Made by a program: the position numbers and the translations under genes
From: Periweissella fabalis
GTDB lineage: Bacteria > Bacillota > Bacilli > Lactobacillales > Lactobacillaceae
Length of the DNA stretch: 64,000 nt
Direction of reading: 5' to 3'
NCBI RefSeq assembly: GCF_012396505.1
Contig: NZ_JAAXPN010000005.1
Location: 54,356 to 118,355, forward strand
Shown here: piece by piece, positions 48,086 through 57,464 of the stretch
How the letters are laid out: each line of letters begins with the position of its first letter
Numbering within the stretch: the first letter of the stretch is position 1
The notes under the pieces: generated by a model
The model's database searches: none
Seen by the model: only the letters and a program-made list of their open reading frames with translations
Told to the model about the DNA's origin: nothing

Positions 48086-49786
48086 TTATCTTAATTGTTC
48101 ATCAATCTTTGCTTGTATCCCTGGCTCCACTTGTTCAAGTGCGGCTCCTAAAATTTCTCGAGCATTACCAAAATCAAAATGATTTTGGTAAGCTAGTAAA
48201 GCATCATTATACGCGGTAGCAATCGCTTTATTCTTCATCCGATAACGATTTGATGATTGAAATAATTGTTCAGCAAATTTAGCATCGTAATATAATCGAT
48301 CTGTTGCATGCGTTAATGTGACAATATCAGATTGAATATTATCTAATTGTGCTTTTATCTCATGCATATTGATATGTGAATTTTGCATTATGCGATCTAA
48401 GCGATCAATTTGATTAATAATTTTTTCATATAATTGCCGGTAATCAATGGGTAATCCTGGTAGATTCCAATGTTCAACCTCACGTTTAATATCTCGGACT
48501 GTAAACGCAGCTGCTTCAAATTGTTTTTGTGCATCTTTTTCAAGATCTTTAAGTCCTTGAAGTTCTTCCCAAATATCTTGTTGCTTAGTCTCAACATTAG
48601 TTAAAGCATCTTCAAATTTTGTAAATTGTTGACCAATTTGACTATAAATTGCTTTACCAAACTGCATATCCAATACCGTTTGGCGATATTCAGTTTCAAT
48701 TTGCTTAATTTGCTGAGCAAACTCTTGAGTTTTTGCTTCTTCACGATCAGTTAAAATATATCGTTGACCAATTCGATCAAGTTCAATCATTAATAAATGA
48801 TTTTGATGTCGTGCGTGATTGATAAAAGTTTCAACTTGTTTTTTACTGTGACTAACAGCTTTTTTAGCATCCATTTCAACTTGAAATTGAGCATATAAGC
48901 TATCAATTTGTTTTGAAATAACTTCAGTATTTGCACTAGCTTCATCAATTGCTAAGTCACGTAACATATTGTTTGAAATTACTCGGCTAGTCTCAATTTC
49001 TTTAATCTCAGTTAATATGCGCTTATTTGGAAATAAATAACCATCGGCTGTTAATTGTTGATAGGCTGCTTCAAGTTCCTTAATTTGCGCTGGAAAATCT
49101 GTTTGTAACTGCTTTTCGACAGATGGAATTTGTTCAATTATTTGTTCTAAGTGTTCGGTTTCAGAATGTAATTGCGTATAAATATCCGAAGCAGCGGTGT
49201 GATCCCCTTGTTCAGTTAAACGCGTAAACTCATCGAAATCGTCTTCTAAATTAGCTAACATTTCTTCTAATTTATCGATTGATTCCCCAAATTCAAAATT
49301 ACGCGTTAATAACGTTTTACGTAACGCTTGATATTCTACTTCTAAATTTTTAACTGCTTCACGATGCTCTGCATCAACTCGTTGTAATTCTTCAATTCCT
49401 TGGCGAACTTCCACGATATGTGCAGCGATGTCGTCAAGGAACGTATTTAAACTTTTTAAACTTTGTTTTGCTTTAACGACATTCCAACCTTTACTTTCAA
49501 AAAGAACATCCTCTGCATTTTGATCAAATGTTTTAAAATCAACATCTTCAATTTGACTATATTCGGCTTGTAAATCATCAAAACTTTTTAATGATTGTCC
49601 AGTTAAACTAAGTTTTTTACCTTCGACCAGACTTAATTTAGTATCCAATTCCGTTAATTTTTGTTTTTTATCCTGTAGTTCTTTAACTTTTTTTGTTGTG
49701 GTGCGTTGCATCACAAAAATTACCACGTATACAACAATTGCAACAATTACAATCCCTATAATTACACGTAAAGGCCCGCTATTCAT
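48086..49786 (-). CDS. ezrA: septation ring formation regulator EzrA
   Basis: 566 residues. One N-terminal membrane helix (about 8-28, VIIGIVIVAIVVYVVIFVM) followed by a long, wholly helical coiled-coil cytoplasmic domain with spectrin-like repeats. EzrA restrains FtsZ assembly and coordinates division-site wall synthesis in Firmicutes. Length and architecture match the family. Confidence 0.92.
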   Translation of the reverse strand: MNSGPLRVIIGIVIVAIVVYVVIFVMQRTTTKKVKELQDKKQKLTELDTKLSLVEGKKLSLTGQSLKSFDDLQAEYSQIEDVDFKTFDQNAEDVLFESKGWNVVKAKQSLKSLNTFLDDIAAHIVEVRQGIEELQRVDAEHREAVKNLEVEYQALRKTLLTRNFEFGESIDKLEEMLANLEDDFDEFTRLTEQGDHTAASDIYTQLHSETEHLEQIIEQIPSVEKQLQTDFPAQIKELEAAYQQLTADGYLFPNKRILTEIKEIETSRVISNNMLRDLAIDEASANTEVISKQIDSLYAQFQVEMDAKKAVSHSKKQVETFINHARHQNHLLMIELDRIGQRYILTDREEAKTQEFAQQIKQIETEYRQTVLDMQFGKAIYSQIGQQFTKFEDALTNVETKQQDIWEELQGLKDLEKDAQKQFEAAAFTVRDIKREVEHWNLPGLPIDYRQLYEKIINQIDRLDRIMQNSHINMHEIKAQLDNIQSDIVTLTHATDRLYYDAKFAEQLFQSSNRYRMKNKAIATAYNDALLAYQNHFDFGNAREILGAALEQVEPGIQAKIDEQLR

Positions 49787-49944
49787 AAATAATCCTTTCG
49801 TAATCTAATTTTACTAACTTGTTTTTTAGACAAGTTACCTTTTGAATAAGTATAGCACATCAAGAGTTCTATACTAAAAATACATTCAAGAAATTTGCAT
49901 AAATAGTACCCGAATATTTAAATATCTATCTCAAAACTTTCACA

Positions 49945-49987
49945 AAAAAATCTAGCCAAAACATTTGTTTTGCCCAGATTTTAAAGT
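49945..49987 (-). terminator. terminator after the transglycosylase-like gene
   Basis: 16-bp stem AAAATCTGGGCAAAAC / GTTTTGGCTAGATTTT with one mismatch, 4-base loop, then a T run on the minus strand. Confidence 0.75.
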
Positions 49988-49998
49988 TAAATTTAATT

Positions 49999-50382
49999 CT
50001 AATACCAACCGGTACGTAAGATATGCATCCATGCCCAATAAGGGCTCCCATATCGTGCACGAATGTAGTTCATCCCTTGCCAACCTTGGTCAAGTGCATT
50101 TCGTCCCCAAACATTTGTGGTTTGGAATAATCCATAGTAGCGACCATTACGTGCATTAATATTCCACCCCGATTCACGAGTAATAATTCGGTTAAGATAA
50201 TATTGTTGTGATCCATCCCAATGGTAATAACGTTGCGCTGCCCAAAAGATAGTTGCTTTATCAGAAGCTACAGAAGCCTCTGCATGTTTATTATTAGTAG
50301 CAACAATCGCCATCATTAAGGCGAATGTAACTGTCAAAATTTTAATTAATTTAATGAGTTTATTGTTATTATTTTTTTTCAT
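49999..50382 (-). CDS. secreted lytic-transglycosylase-like (Apf-type) protein
   Basis: 127 residues from the ATG at 50382; in-frame ATGs at 50409 and 50454 are also possible and none has a strong ribosome binding site. Signal peptide: KLIKLIKILTVTFALMMAIV with probable cleavage after HAEA. The mature part has the compact C-terminal fold of aggregation-promoting-factor-like proteins: ITRESGWNINARNGRYYGLFQ (the catalytic-type Glu; position only), GWQGMNYIRARYG and WAWMHILRTGWY. It likely cuts peptidoglycan outside the cell. Flanked by a terminator and tRNA-Arg. Confidence 0.8.
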   Translation of the reverse strand: MKKNNNNKLIKLIKILTVTFALMMAIVATNNKHAEASVASDKATIFWAAQRYYHWDGSQQYYLNRIITRESGWNINARNGRYYGLFQTTNVWGRNALDQGWQGMNYIRARYGSPYWAWMHILRTGWY

Positions 50383-50502
50383 ACCTACAATAGTACTATT
50401 AGTCCGTTTCATAAGTGTTATCAAAAGATGCCAATTCAACAACGGATATTTCATTTATGTAACATTAAAAAATTAATATTACATTGGGGCGTCATTCTAA
50501 AA

Positions 50503-50545
50503 TAGAAAAAACACCTAACAACCGACTAAGTCAACTGTTAGGTGC
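50503..50545 (-). terminator. terminator after tRNA-Arg
   Basis: Minus-strand stem CACCTAAC / GTTAGGTG followed by TTTTTTC. Confidence 0.8.
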
Positions 50546-50552
50546 AAATTAG

Positions 50553-50624
50553 TGCGTCCGGAGGGAGTCGAACCCCCATTGCTAGAACCGGAATCTAGAG
50601 TGATATCCATTACACTACGGACGC
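50553..50624 (-). tRNA. tRNA-Arg (anticodon CCG)
   Basis: 72-base cloverleaf. Acceptor GCGTCCG / CGGACGC, anticodon stem CTAGA/TCTAG around loop TTCCGGT giving CCG, and T arm GGGGG-TTCGACT-CCCTC. CCA is not encoded. Confidence 0.94.
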
Positions 50625-50644
50625 ATATTTAAACAACATACTAT

Positions 50645-50674
50645 ATTATACACGGTTGTACCAAAATTGTACAA
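50645..50674 (-). promoter_or_regulatory. promoter of tRNA-Arg
   Basis: TATAAT (50645-50650) with TTGTAC (50669-50674) at 18 bases, or TGTACA at 17. The -35 lies in a short inverted repeat TTGTAC ... GTACAA. Confidence 0.6.
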
Positions 50675-50699
50675 TGTTATTTTTAATTTGAAACTTTCC

Positions 50700-50729
50700 A
50701 TTACACTTTACAAAATAATAGTATATAAT
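50700..50729 (+). promoter_or_regulatory. probable promoter of the carbonic anhydrase gene
   Basis: TATAAT at 50724-50729 with ATTACA (50700-50705) 18 bases upstream; 31 bases before the ATG. Confidence 0.5.
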
Positions 50730-50759
50730 ATTAACAATTTGATTAAGAAGGAGTTTTAC

Positions 50760-51446
50760 ATGAGTACATCAATTGAAACAATTCCTTTTTGGGATTATTC
50801 TAACACACTCGGTCCAAATCAATGGGCTTCTCTTTGTCCAGAATTCGCTACTGCTGCAGCTTATCAATACCAGTCACCTATTGCATTTAATACTGCTAAT
50901 TGTCTTTCGGGTTCAGCATTGAATTCACTAATAATTAATTATCAGGAACAATTGTTTACAGTTGATAAATTTACACAAAGTATTCATCTTGTTCCAGATA
51001 CATTTAGCAATTCTCTTCAGTTTGATAATAAAACGTATCAATTACAAGACATTCATGTGCATATGCCAAATGAACACGTCATCGATGGTGTCATGCAGCC
51101 ACTTGAAATTCACTTTGTTCATCGTAATGAAAACCAAGAGATCTTGGTTATGGCTTTATTTGTAAAAATTGGTGAGAATGGCCCTAAGTTACCGACAATA
51201 AGTTGGACTAAAGATACTAAATTAAGTCTAAATCCTGCTTCATTGTTAGGCCCTACTACTCATTTCTTTAATTATTCAGGATCACTAACAACCCCACCTA
51301 CTAACGGACCGGTTACTTGGCTACTATTAAAAGACATCCAGACCGCTTCTGCTACGTGGCTTGATAGTATTCGTCAAGAACTTCCATGTGGGGACAATAA
51401 TCGACCTACGCAACCACTTAACGGTCGCCATGTCCATATGTATTAA
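50760..51446 (+). CDS. alpha-class carbonic anhydrase
   Basis: 228 residues from the ATG at 50760, preceded by AAGGAG; the open frame upstream to 50667 is not coding. Zinc ligands fit the alpha class: DIHVHMPNEH gives His99 and His101, and LEIHFVH gives His118. The segment QSPIAFNT near residues 38-45 and SLTTPP near the C-terminus are the other family marks. It interconverts CO2 and bicarbonate. No signal peptide is seen, so it is probably cytoplasmic, unlike many bacterial alpha enzymes. Confidence 0.93.
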   Translation: MSTSIETIPFWDYSNTLGPNQWASLCPEFATAAAYQYQSPIAFNTANCLSGSALNSLIINYQEQLFTVDKFTQSIHLVPDTFSNSLQFDNKTYQLQDIHVHMPNEHVIDGVMQPLEIHFVHRNENQEILVMALFVKIGENGPKLPTISWTKDTKLSLNPASLLGPTTHFFNYSGSLTTPPTNGPVTWLLLKDIQTASATWLDSIRQELPCGDNNRPTQPLNGRHVHMY

Positions 51447-51511
51447 TCTATGTAGGAAAACGTTTTTCCTTTGGTAAACGTTTTACATTAAATTAGTAAT
51501 AATATTTATCA

Positions 51512-51572
51512 AAAAAATAAAATAAAAACCTGAAGAGCATTTGTTTGTTCTTCAGGTTTTTATTTTATTCAT
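51512..51572. terminator. bidirectional terminator between the carbonic anhydrase gene and tsaD
   Basis: Long stem AATAAAATAAAAACCTGAAGA pairing with TTCTTCAGGTTTTTATTTTATT around an 11-base loop, shared by the two converging genes. Confidence 0.9.
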
Positions 51573-52575
51573 AATCAAATTCTAGTGAAGGATCAGCATT
51601 TAAACTCCAATCACCACGGCGGCCTTGACGGAAAAATATCTCGCCGGCCGCACCAATCATGGCAGCATTATCACCAGCTAATTTTAAAGGTACCGGAATA
51701 AAGTCGGTGTTTGGAAATTCAATAAGCATATCATTTAATGCCGCACGTAGCCCTTGATTTGCAGCCACTCCTCCTCCTAACAATAATTGTTTTACTGGGT
51801 ATTGCTTTAAAGCTGTTTTAGTTTTATCGACTAAAACATCCACAACTGCAGCTTGAAAACTTGTTGCCAAGTCATCTTTATTCAATATCTCATTGCGTTG
51901 TTCTGCATTATGGTAAGTATTAATAAATGCTGACTTCAAACCTGAAAAACTAAAATCATATGTACCATCATTTTCCATAGCTCGTGGGAACTTAAATGTG
52001 TCCTTACCACGATGAGCCATCTCATCAATTGTTTTACCGGCAGGATAAGGGATTCCCATTACACGGCCAACTTTGTCATAAGATTCCCCAGCAGCATCAT
52101 CACGTGTTTCACCAATAATTTTGAAGGTGCCTTCCTCAGGTAAGTACACTAATTCAGTGTGGCCTCCACTAACCAATAATGCCAATGCAGGGTACACGAT
52201 GGGTTTAACAAAACGTGCTGCCATAATATGACCAGCTAAGTGACTTGTCGGAACAAGCGGTAAATTATGGGCCCAGGCAATTGTTTTAGCAGCTGTTAAA
52301 CCAATTAATAGTGATCCAACTAAACCTGGTCCATAGGTTACTGCCACTGCATCTAAATCTTTATAAGTTACCTCAGCATCAGCTAAAGCTTTTTCAACTA
52401 AAATTGTAATTTGTTCAATATGATGGCGACTAGCAACTTCTGGGACTATACCGCCAAATCGCTGATGAGATTTAATTTGTGTGGCAATCTCGTTACTTAA
52501 AATTTCTGTTCCATCTTTAACAACCGCAACACTTGTTTCATCTGCGCTTGATTCAAATGCTAATATAATACTCAC
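51565..52575 (-). CDS. tsaD: tRNA N6-adenosine threonylcarbamoyltransferase TsaD
   Basis: 336 residues. ASKHA fold with SHLAGHIMA (the HxxxH metal site, near residues 108-116), [11 protein letters not shown] near 133-143 and [11 protein letters not shown] near 267-277. It makes t6A at position 37 of tRNAs together with TsaB and TsaE. Its start overlaps the stop of the adjacent GNAT gene by 4 bases. Confidence 0.96.
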   Translation of the reverse strand: MSIILAFESSADETSVAVVKDGTEILSNEIATQIKSHQRFGGIVPEVASRHHIEQITILVEKALADAEVTYKDLDAVAVTYGPGLVGSLLIGLTAAKTIAWAHNLPLVPTSHLAGHIMAARFVKPIVYPALALLVSGGHTELVYLPEEGTFKIIGETRDDAAGESYDKVGRVMGIPYPAGKTIDEMAHRGKDTFKFPRAMENDGTYDFSFSGLKSAFINTYHNAEQRNEILNKDDLATSFQAAVVDVLVDKTKTALKQYPVKQLLLGGGVAANQGLRAALNDMLIEFPNTDFIPVPLKLAGDNAAMIGAAGEIFFRQGRRGDWSLNADPSLEFDYE

Positions 52576-53003
52576 AATATTTTCTCCATAATTAAGGCAT
52601 CATCAATAGGATGCTGGTAATAAGATTGACGTTGTGCAATTTCTTGAAAGCCTAATTTGATATAAAGCTTTTGAGCTGCTATATTTTTTGCTCGAACTTC
52701 TAATAAAACACGGATGCCATCATCAAACAAGCTAAACCATTCTTTCAAAAGAAGCTCGGCCATATGTTGCCGTTGAAAGGCTGGCAAAATAGCAACATTA
52801 GAAATCGACAATTCATCAATAATCAATGTTCCAGCAACAAAACCAATGGGTTGTTCGTCGACTGTTAGGACTAAATAAGAAGCATGTTCATTGGCTAGAT
52901 CATGGTGAAACACATCACTACTCCACGGCGATCCATGATAAGCTACATCGGCAATATTATATACCTCATTTGCATTAACCGGTTGCCGGTATTTATATTT
53001 CAT
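52572..53003 (-). CDS. GNAT family N-acetyltransferase (second RimI-like protein)
   Basis: 143 residues. Motif A is [22 protein letters not shown] near residues 67-88, and [25 protein letters not shown] near 100-124 is the RimI-type pattern. It lies between rimI and tsaD, with a 4-base overlap to tsaD. The glycine-rich acetyl-CoA loop is replaced by RQHMAE, so activity may be reduced or altered. Confidence 0.85.
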   Translation of the reverse strand: MKYKYRQPVNANEVYNIADVAYHGSPWSSDVFHHDLANEHASYLVLTVDEQPIGFVAGTLIIDELSISNVAILPAFQRQHMAELLLKEWFSLFDDGIRVLLEVRAKNIAAQKLYIKLGFQEIAQRQSYYQHPIDDALIMEKIL

Positions 53004-53600
53004 CTAATTTTTATCCTCACTGAGTAGCAAAGCCATTTTTAAAGCATCTTCATGATCACCAAAATAGTAACCAGCAGAAATTCCCTGTGATTCAAAGCCC
53101 AACTCGCTATATACTTTATGAGCTTTGGTATTTGAGACTCGAACTTCTAACGATACTTGGCATGCATTAATCTGACGTGCTTTATCAATAATAACATTTA
53201 ATAAAAAGCTCCCGATGCCACGACATTGCCAACCCGGTAATACTGCAATGTTTGTAATGTGCATATCTTTAGTCCCACGCGAATAACTCGAACCAATAAA
53301 AGCAATTAATTGATCATCCTTACGAATCACCAAGTATAGCCGGTCATGTTTTCGATGTAACTCACTGATAAAAGCTTGTTTATTCCAAGGTGTCGCTCCA
53401 TTATAAACTGCTCGTTCAATATCTAGTATCTCGTCGATATCTGAAACTTGTGCTCGGCCAACATAATACATTAAACCATTAATATTTACTTGGTAAGCTT
53501 TCATTGCCATTGCGGCTTGTTGCTCGTTAACACCAATAATATTATCAAATAACCGCTTAAATTTCTTGTGTAAGTGGTCTTTAGTTAACTTCTTCAACAT
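53004..53600 (-). CDS. rimI: ribosomal-protein-alanine N-acetyltransferase RimI
   Basis: 198 residues, with about 50 extra at the N-terminus compared with Escherichia coli RimI. The GNAT motif ITNIAVLPGWQCRGIGSFLL near residues 123-142 contains the acetyl-CoA loop QCRGIG, followed by LEVRVSNTKAHKVYSELGF. RimI acetylates the N-terminus of ribosomal protein S18. Overlaps tsaB by 20 bases. Confidence 0.9.
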   Translation of the reverse strand: MLKKLTKDHLHKKFKRLFDNIIGVNEQQAAMAMKAYQVNINGLMYYVGRAQVSDIDEILDIERAVYNGATPWNKQAFISELHRKHDRLYLVIRKDDQLIAFIGSSYSRGTKDMHITNIAVLPGWQCRGIGSFLLNVIIDKARQINACQVSLEVRVSNTKAHKVYSELGFESQGISAGYYFGDHEDALKMALLLSEDKN

Positions 53601-54294
53601 AGTTCTGTCCTATTTCATTGGGATGTGCTGCTTGCCAATCAGCTTCAGCTTGAGATACACGTAAATAATTAGGAACAAATAAATGTGGTGATAATATTGG
53701 CACCATATTTGACCCAATTTGAGCCAGACGAGCTCCTTGTGGCCGATTTTCATCATCCTTACCAAAACTGACCCGTGATCCAAATATTGTCGCTAACCGT
53801 TCCGCAAAGCCTTCATATTCTCCAATAATCCGAATTGCTCCGCTAGTTGTTGTTAAGAAAGCTATTAAATCGTTAATATTAGTATGCTTATCCGGCCAAA
53901 TCACTTGCCCATCTTGATAGACTGCGCTATATAAATTATCATTTCTCGCATCAAAAATTGGCACAACTAGTACTTTTGGATTATCAATATTTGCTGCTAG
54001 TGTCATTAAACTTGAAACACCAACCAATTCAATATTTAATGTTGTCGCTAGTGTTTTAGCTGTTGTCACTCCAATTCGAACACCCGTATATGACCCCGGT
54101 CCCTGAGCGACCACGATACGGTCTAATTCAGCTGGTTGCCACCCTACTGTTTGCATCATTTCTACAATTAGTGGTAATAACTGCAAGCTATGATTACGGC
54201 TCTGATTAGTTTCACGATGTGCTAATACCTGGCCGTTAGCATATAATGCCACGGCCAAAGGCTGATTAGATGTATCAATTGCCAATATTTTCAC
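53581..54294 (-). CDS. tsaB: tRNA threonylcarbamoyladenosine biosynthesis protein TsaB
   Basis: 237 residues. ASKHA-type N-terminus MKILAIDTSNQPLAVALY and VAQGPGSYTGVRIGVTTAKTLA near residues 62-83. It is the partner of TsaD and TsaE. GTG start at 54294, preceded by AGGAGATAAAAGAA. First of tsaB-rimI-GNAT-tsaD, as in Bacillus. Confidence 0.94.
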   Translation of the reverse strand: MKILAIDTSNQPLAVALYANGQVLAHRETNQSRNHSLQLLPLIVEMMQTVGWQPAELDRIVVAQGPGSYTGVRIGVTTAKTLATTLNIELVGVSSLMTLAANIDNPKVLVVPIFDARNDNLYSAVYQDGQVIWPDKHTNINDLIAFLTTTSGAIRIIGEYEGFAERLATIFGSRVSFGKDDENRPQGARLAQIGSNMVPILSPHLFVPNYLRVSQAEADWQAAHPNEIGQNYVEEVN

Positions 54295-54383
54295 TTCTTT
54301 TATCTCCTATAACACCCATTCTATTTATCGTTTCAGTGTCTATGATAGCACGATATTTAACGACTTTAAATTGCTTTTAAATT

Positions 54384-54428
54384 AAAAAAGATGAATAAAT
54401 AAAAGACTTACATCTCTATTCATTCATC
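54384..54428 (-). terminator. terminator after the acyl-ACP thioesterase gene
   Basis: Stem GATGAATGAATA / TATTTATTCATC with a 15-base loop and a T run on the minus strand. Confidence 0.75.
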
Positions 54429-54439
54429 CATATAATATA

Positions 54440-55189
54440 TTAATTAATAATTTTTCGCCATTTAAGACTTGCTTCGGTATTTATCGACTCACCAACTTTA
54501 ATTTGATGGACGGTAGTCATTTGGTTATCAAATACTTGAAAATGGCTTTCCACTTCTTGACCGTAGCGAACCTCTGTGGCGTACTTGATATTTAGATTAA
54601 CTAATTCATGACTTTGTAAAAATTCGGTGCCTAAAGGATCAATTAGCCAATCAAAGTACTGTGCATTATTAACATGTTGATTTGAATCGATATCCAAATA
54701 GCGAACATGATAAGCTTGCTTGACCGTAGGCAGTGTTGCGTCAATAGTTTGAGGTGCAGGAATCTTATCAATGTACTTTACTTTAGTTGCTTGATAAGCA
54801 TCCATAATATCTTGTGGAATTCGAATCATTTTTCGTTGTTCCATATCAATCATCGCAAAAATGGATTTAATTTTTACTAACTCTTCACCTGTTGAAGTTT
54901 CTAACCAAAAATTGCGGACTGCAAAATACGGATTATATTCTTGGGCCTGAGTTTTAATAACAATTACATCGCCATTTTGGGGCCGCTTAGTGATATGTAA
55001 ATCATATTGTAAAACAACCCAACCATTCTTGTTAGCATGGACTTGTTCTTCTCCTTGACCAAGTAATTTACTTTGGTTAGCGGAAGCTAAAATCGCCAAA
55101 TTAAAAATCATTGGAATTGATAGCTTGCCTGTCTGATCAGTTTCGTAATAAACTATTTGATGTTCCTGCGAAAATATTTCACCACTCAT
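54440..55189 (-). CDS. acyl-ACP thioesterase
   Basis: 249 residues with two hot-dog folds. The N-terminal half has FSQEHQIVYYETDQTGKLS, and the second half has YLDIDSNQHVNNAQYFDWL, the Asn-His catalytic region. It releases fatty acids from acyl carrier protein. Its start overlaps the rsmI stop by one base, so they form an operon. Confidence 0.88.
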   Translation of the reverse strand: MSGEIFSQEHQIVYYETDQTGKLSIPMIFNLAILASANQSKLLGQGEEQVHANKNGWVVLQYDLHITKRPQNGDVIVIKTQAQEYNPYFAVRNFWLETSTGEELVKIKSIFAMIDMEQRKMIRIPQDIMDAYQATKVKYIDKIPAPQTIDATLPTVKQAYHVRYLDIDSNQHVNNAQYFDWLIDPLGTEFLQSHELVNLNIKYATEVRYGQEVESHFQVFDNQMTTVHQIKVGESINTEASLKWRKIIN

Positions 55190-56076
55190 TATTCTTCTCC
55201 ATCATCAAGTTCATGATAAATATTATAAACTTGCTGTTTTTTCAAACCACGATTTTTTGCAACCACTTTGATTGCATCATTTGGTTTATTTCCCTGATTA
55301 ATCAATTGATTAACATAGTCCACAATTGATAAATCATCAGTTTCGTTGATTTTAGTATCTAATTCGGGATTTTCATTTCCAGCTAAAATCATAACAAACT
55401 CGCCACGAATCTCATTTTCCTGGGCCCATTGGCTGACTTCAGCTAATGAACCACGAATAAATTCCTCATATCGCTTTGTTAATTCACGTGCTAGTACAAC
55501 TTGGCGCTCAGCACCAATTACCGCTATCATCGTTGCTAACGTCTTTTTCAAACGGTATGGAGATTCATAAAAAATCATTGTTTCTTCACGATTGGCAAGT
55601 CCTGCTAACGTAACCTTTTGCTCTGTTGCCTTACGACCCAAAAAACCATAAAAATAAAATGGTTGTGGTACTAAACCGGAGGCAATTAAAGCAGTTAACC
55701 CAGCATTAGCTCCTGGTAACGGAATAACTGCAAGCCCAGCTGCAATTGCGGCTTCCACTAATTCAGCCCCTGGATCAGATATCGACGGCATCCCCGCATC
55801 ACTAACTTGAGCAATATTTTCACCAGCTATCATTTTATCAATTAGTTCTGGAATCCGCATTTGTGTGTTATGTTCGTGAAATGAAATTTGTTTAGTTTGA
55901 ATCTCAAAATGATTTAATAGCTGTTGTGTATGGCGAGTATCTTCAGCTGCAATTAAATCTACTTCCTTTAATATATTTAATGCACGAAAAGTCATATCCT
56001 CTAGGTTCCCAATCGGTGTCGGTACTAAATATAATGACCCCGTCACTTGTTTGGCAAAACTTGATTGCGTATGCAT
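55189..56076 (-). CDS. rsmI: 16S rRNA (cytidine(1402)-2'-O)-methyltransferase RsmI
   Basis: 295 residues. N-terminal GSLYLVPTPIGNLEDMTFRA, AEDTRHTQQLL, the SDAGMPSISDPG SAM-binding loop near residues 92-103 and PGANAGLTALIASG. It methylates C1402 in the ribosomal decoding centre. Directly follows yabA, as in Bacillus. Confidence 0.95.
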   Translation of the reverse strand: MHTQSSFAKQVTGSLYLVPTPIGNLEDMTFRALNILKEVDLIAAEDTRHTQQLLNHFEIQTKQISFHEHNTQMRIPELIDKMIAGENIAQVSDAGMPSISDPGAELVEAAIAAGLAVIPLPGANAGLTALIASGLVPQPFYFYGFLGRKATEQKVTLAGLANREETMIFYESPYRLKKTLATMIAVIGAERQVVLARELTKRYEEFIRGSLAEVSQWAQENEIRGEFVMILAGNENPELDTKINETDDLSIVDYVNQLINQGNKPNDAIKVVAKNRGLKKQQVYNIYHELDDGEE

Positions 56077-56085
56077 AATATCTCC

Positions 56086-56412
56086 TTATGAGTTGCTACC
56101 ATAAATAATGTCTAAACATTCCAAACAAGACTCTCCATCATCAAGGCGGCGTCCATATGATGGATTACAAATATGAAAGCCCGATTCATATAATTTTCGT
56201 AAATTTTCACGTGAGCGTGATAATCGTGGCTGCTTTTTAGCATTTTGTTTAGTCATTATTTGATTACGTAAATGTTCATTTTCAATTGTTAATTCCGCAT
56301 TTTCTTCAATTAATGTACTAATTAACTGTTTCATTTCTGTGGTTTCGGTAATTAAAGTTTGTAACTCTATAATTACATCCGAGAATTTATCATAAATCTG
56401 TTTTTTTTCCAT
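56086..56412 (-). CDS. yabA: DNA replication initiation control protein YabA
   Basis: 108 residues. A leucine-zipper-like N-terminal helix forms the tetramer coiled coil, and the C-terminal zinc site is HICNPSYGRR...ESCLEC (His81, Cys83, Cys97, Cys100). YabA binds DnaA and DnaN and limits replication initiation. Between holB and rsmI. Confidence 0.94.
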   Translation of the reverse strand: MEKKQIYDKFSDVIIELQTLITETTEMKQLISTLIEENAELTIENEHLRNQIMTKQNAKKQPRLSRSRENLRKLYESGFHICNPSYGRRLDDGESCLECLDIIYGSNS

Positions 56413-56446
56413 TGCTTGAATTCTCCATTAATTAGCTATTTTAAAA

Positions 56447-57448
56447 TTATAAATTAGCTAAAATTTTTAAAGTAAGCGCCTCTAAAGTCGTTTGAATATT
56501 GATATTCATTTGTGCGTCTTGACGAGCTTGTAAAACAATATCAACAAATACTATGCGCTTAGTTAGTGCAATTTTTTGTCCTAATATACCTAACTTTTGG
56601 CGATTATCTTCAAAAACTAATTGTCGACTATCCTCAATTATTAAAAGGTCTCGAAAAATAAACATCATGCTATCCAAAATATTATTTGCAGTAAATGGTA
56701 ATTCTGGATCTTGTAACAGTGGGATAAAGCCTGTTTGAACCATCGCAAAAGCTGCACTGTCACCTTGCAACAAAACATTAAACCAACGCCAAATTAAATT
56801 ATTTAACTTGGTGATTGAACCATTTGTTAGCCATTCTTGAGCAATATCAGCATCACCAGTTAACCGTAATGCTAATCTAACTTCAGCTAGCTGATAGTTA
56901 TTTTTTAATTGTTCTTCAATTTTTTTAAAACCTGGTAGCTCAAATTCAACAATTTGAGTTCGTGAAATAATTGTCGGTAACAACAAACTCCGGTTTTCAG
57001 TTAATAGGATAATCACTGTGTCACCAACTGGTTCTTCAATGAATTTAAGTAAACTATTTTGAGCACTAACTGTCATTGTATCAGCCCGATAAATAATCAA
57101 AATTTTGTGAGTACCTTCAACCGCACTTTTGGTAAACTCTTGCTTAAGTAGCCGAATTTCGTCCACTTTAATCGTTGCTTTTTCGGATTTTATATTAATG
57201 ACATCGGGATGCTCACCAGCTTTTATTCGCCGACAGTTACGGCATTGACCGCATGGTTGATCAGCTCTTAATTCCTGACAAAAAAGGCGCATAGCAAGCC
57301 ACTGTGCCATGACTTCCTGACCTGCACCTTTGGGACCATTGAACAAATATGCATGGGCAAGTTTTTGTTTTGTAATGGTTTTATTAAAATACGCCATAAT
57401 TATTTGATCATTGGGCATTGATTGCTCTTTATTTGCTATTTGGTTCAC
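56447..57448 (-). CDS. holB: DNA polymerase III subunit delta' HolB
   Basis: 333 residues. Clamp-loader subunit with YLFNGPKGAGQE near residues 34-45, a P-loop remnant lacking the Lys-Ser/Thr, as usual for delta', and a zinc module CQELRADQPCGQCRNCRR with four cysteines near 57-73. GTG start preceded by TAGGAG. In the run tmk-yaaQ-holB-yabA-rsmI. Confidence 0.94.
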   Translation of the reverse strand: MNQIANKEQSMPNDQIIMAYFNKTITKQKLAHAYLFNGPKGAGQEVMAQWLAMRLFCQELRADQPCGQCRNCRRIKAGEHPDVINIKSEKATIKVDEIRLLKQEFTKSAVEGTHKILIIYRADTMTVSAQNSLLKFIEEPVGDTVIILLTENRSLLLPTIISRTQIVEFELPGFKKIEEQLKNNYQLAEVRLALRLTGDADIAQEWLTNGSITKLNNLIWRWFNVLLQGDSAAFAMVQTGFIPLLQDPELPFTANNILDSMMFIFRDLLIIEDSRQLVFEDNRQKLGILGQKIALTKRIVFVDIVLQARQDAQMNINIQTTLEALTLKILANL

Positions 57449-57464
57449 AATTTACTCCTACAAC

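Noticed and set aside
51454..51485. AAAACGTTT ... AAACGTTTT after the carbonic anhydrase gene as terminator or cre site
   Set aside because: The stem is short with no proper T tract, and a much better terminator follows at 51512-51572; a cre site downstream of the gene would have no clear role.
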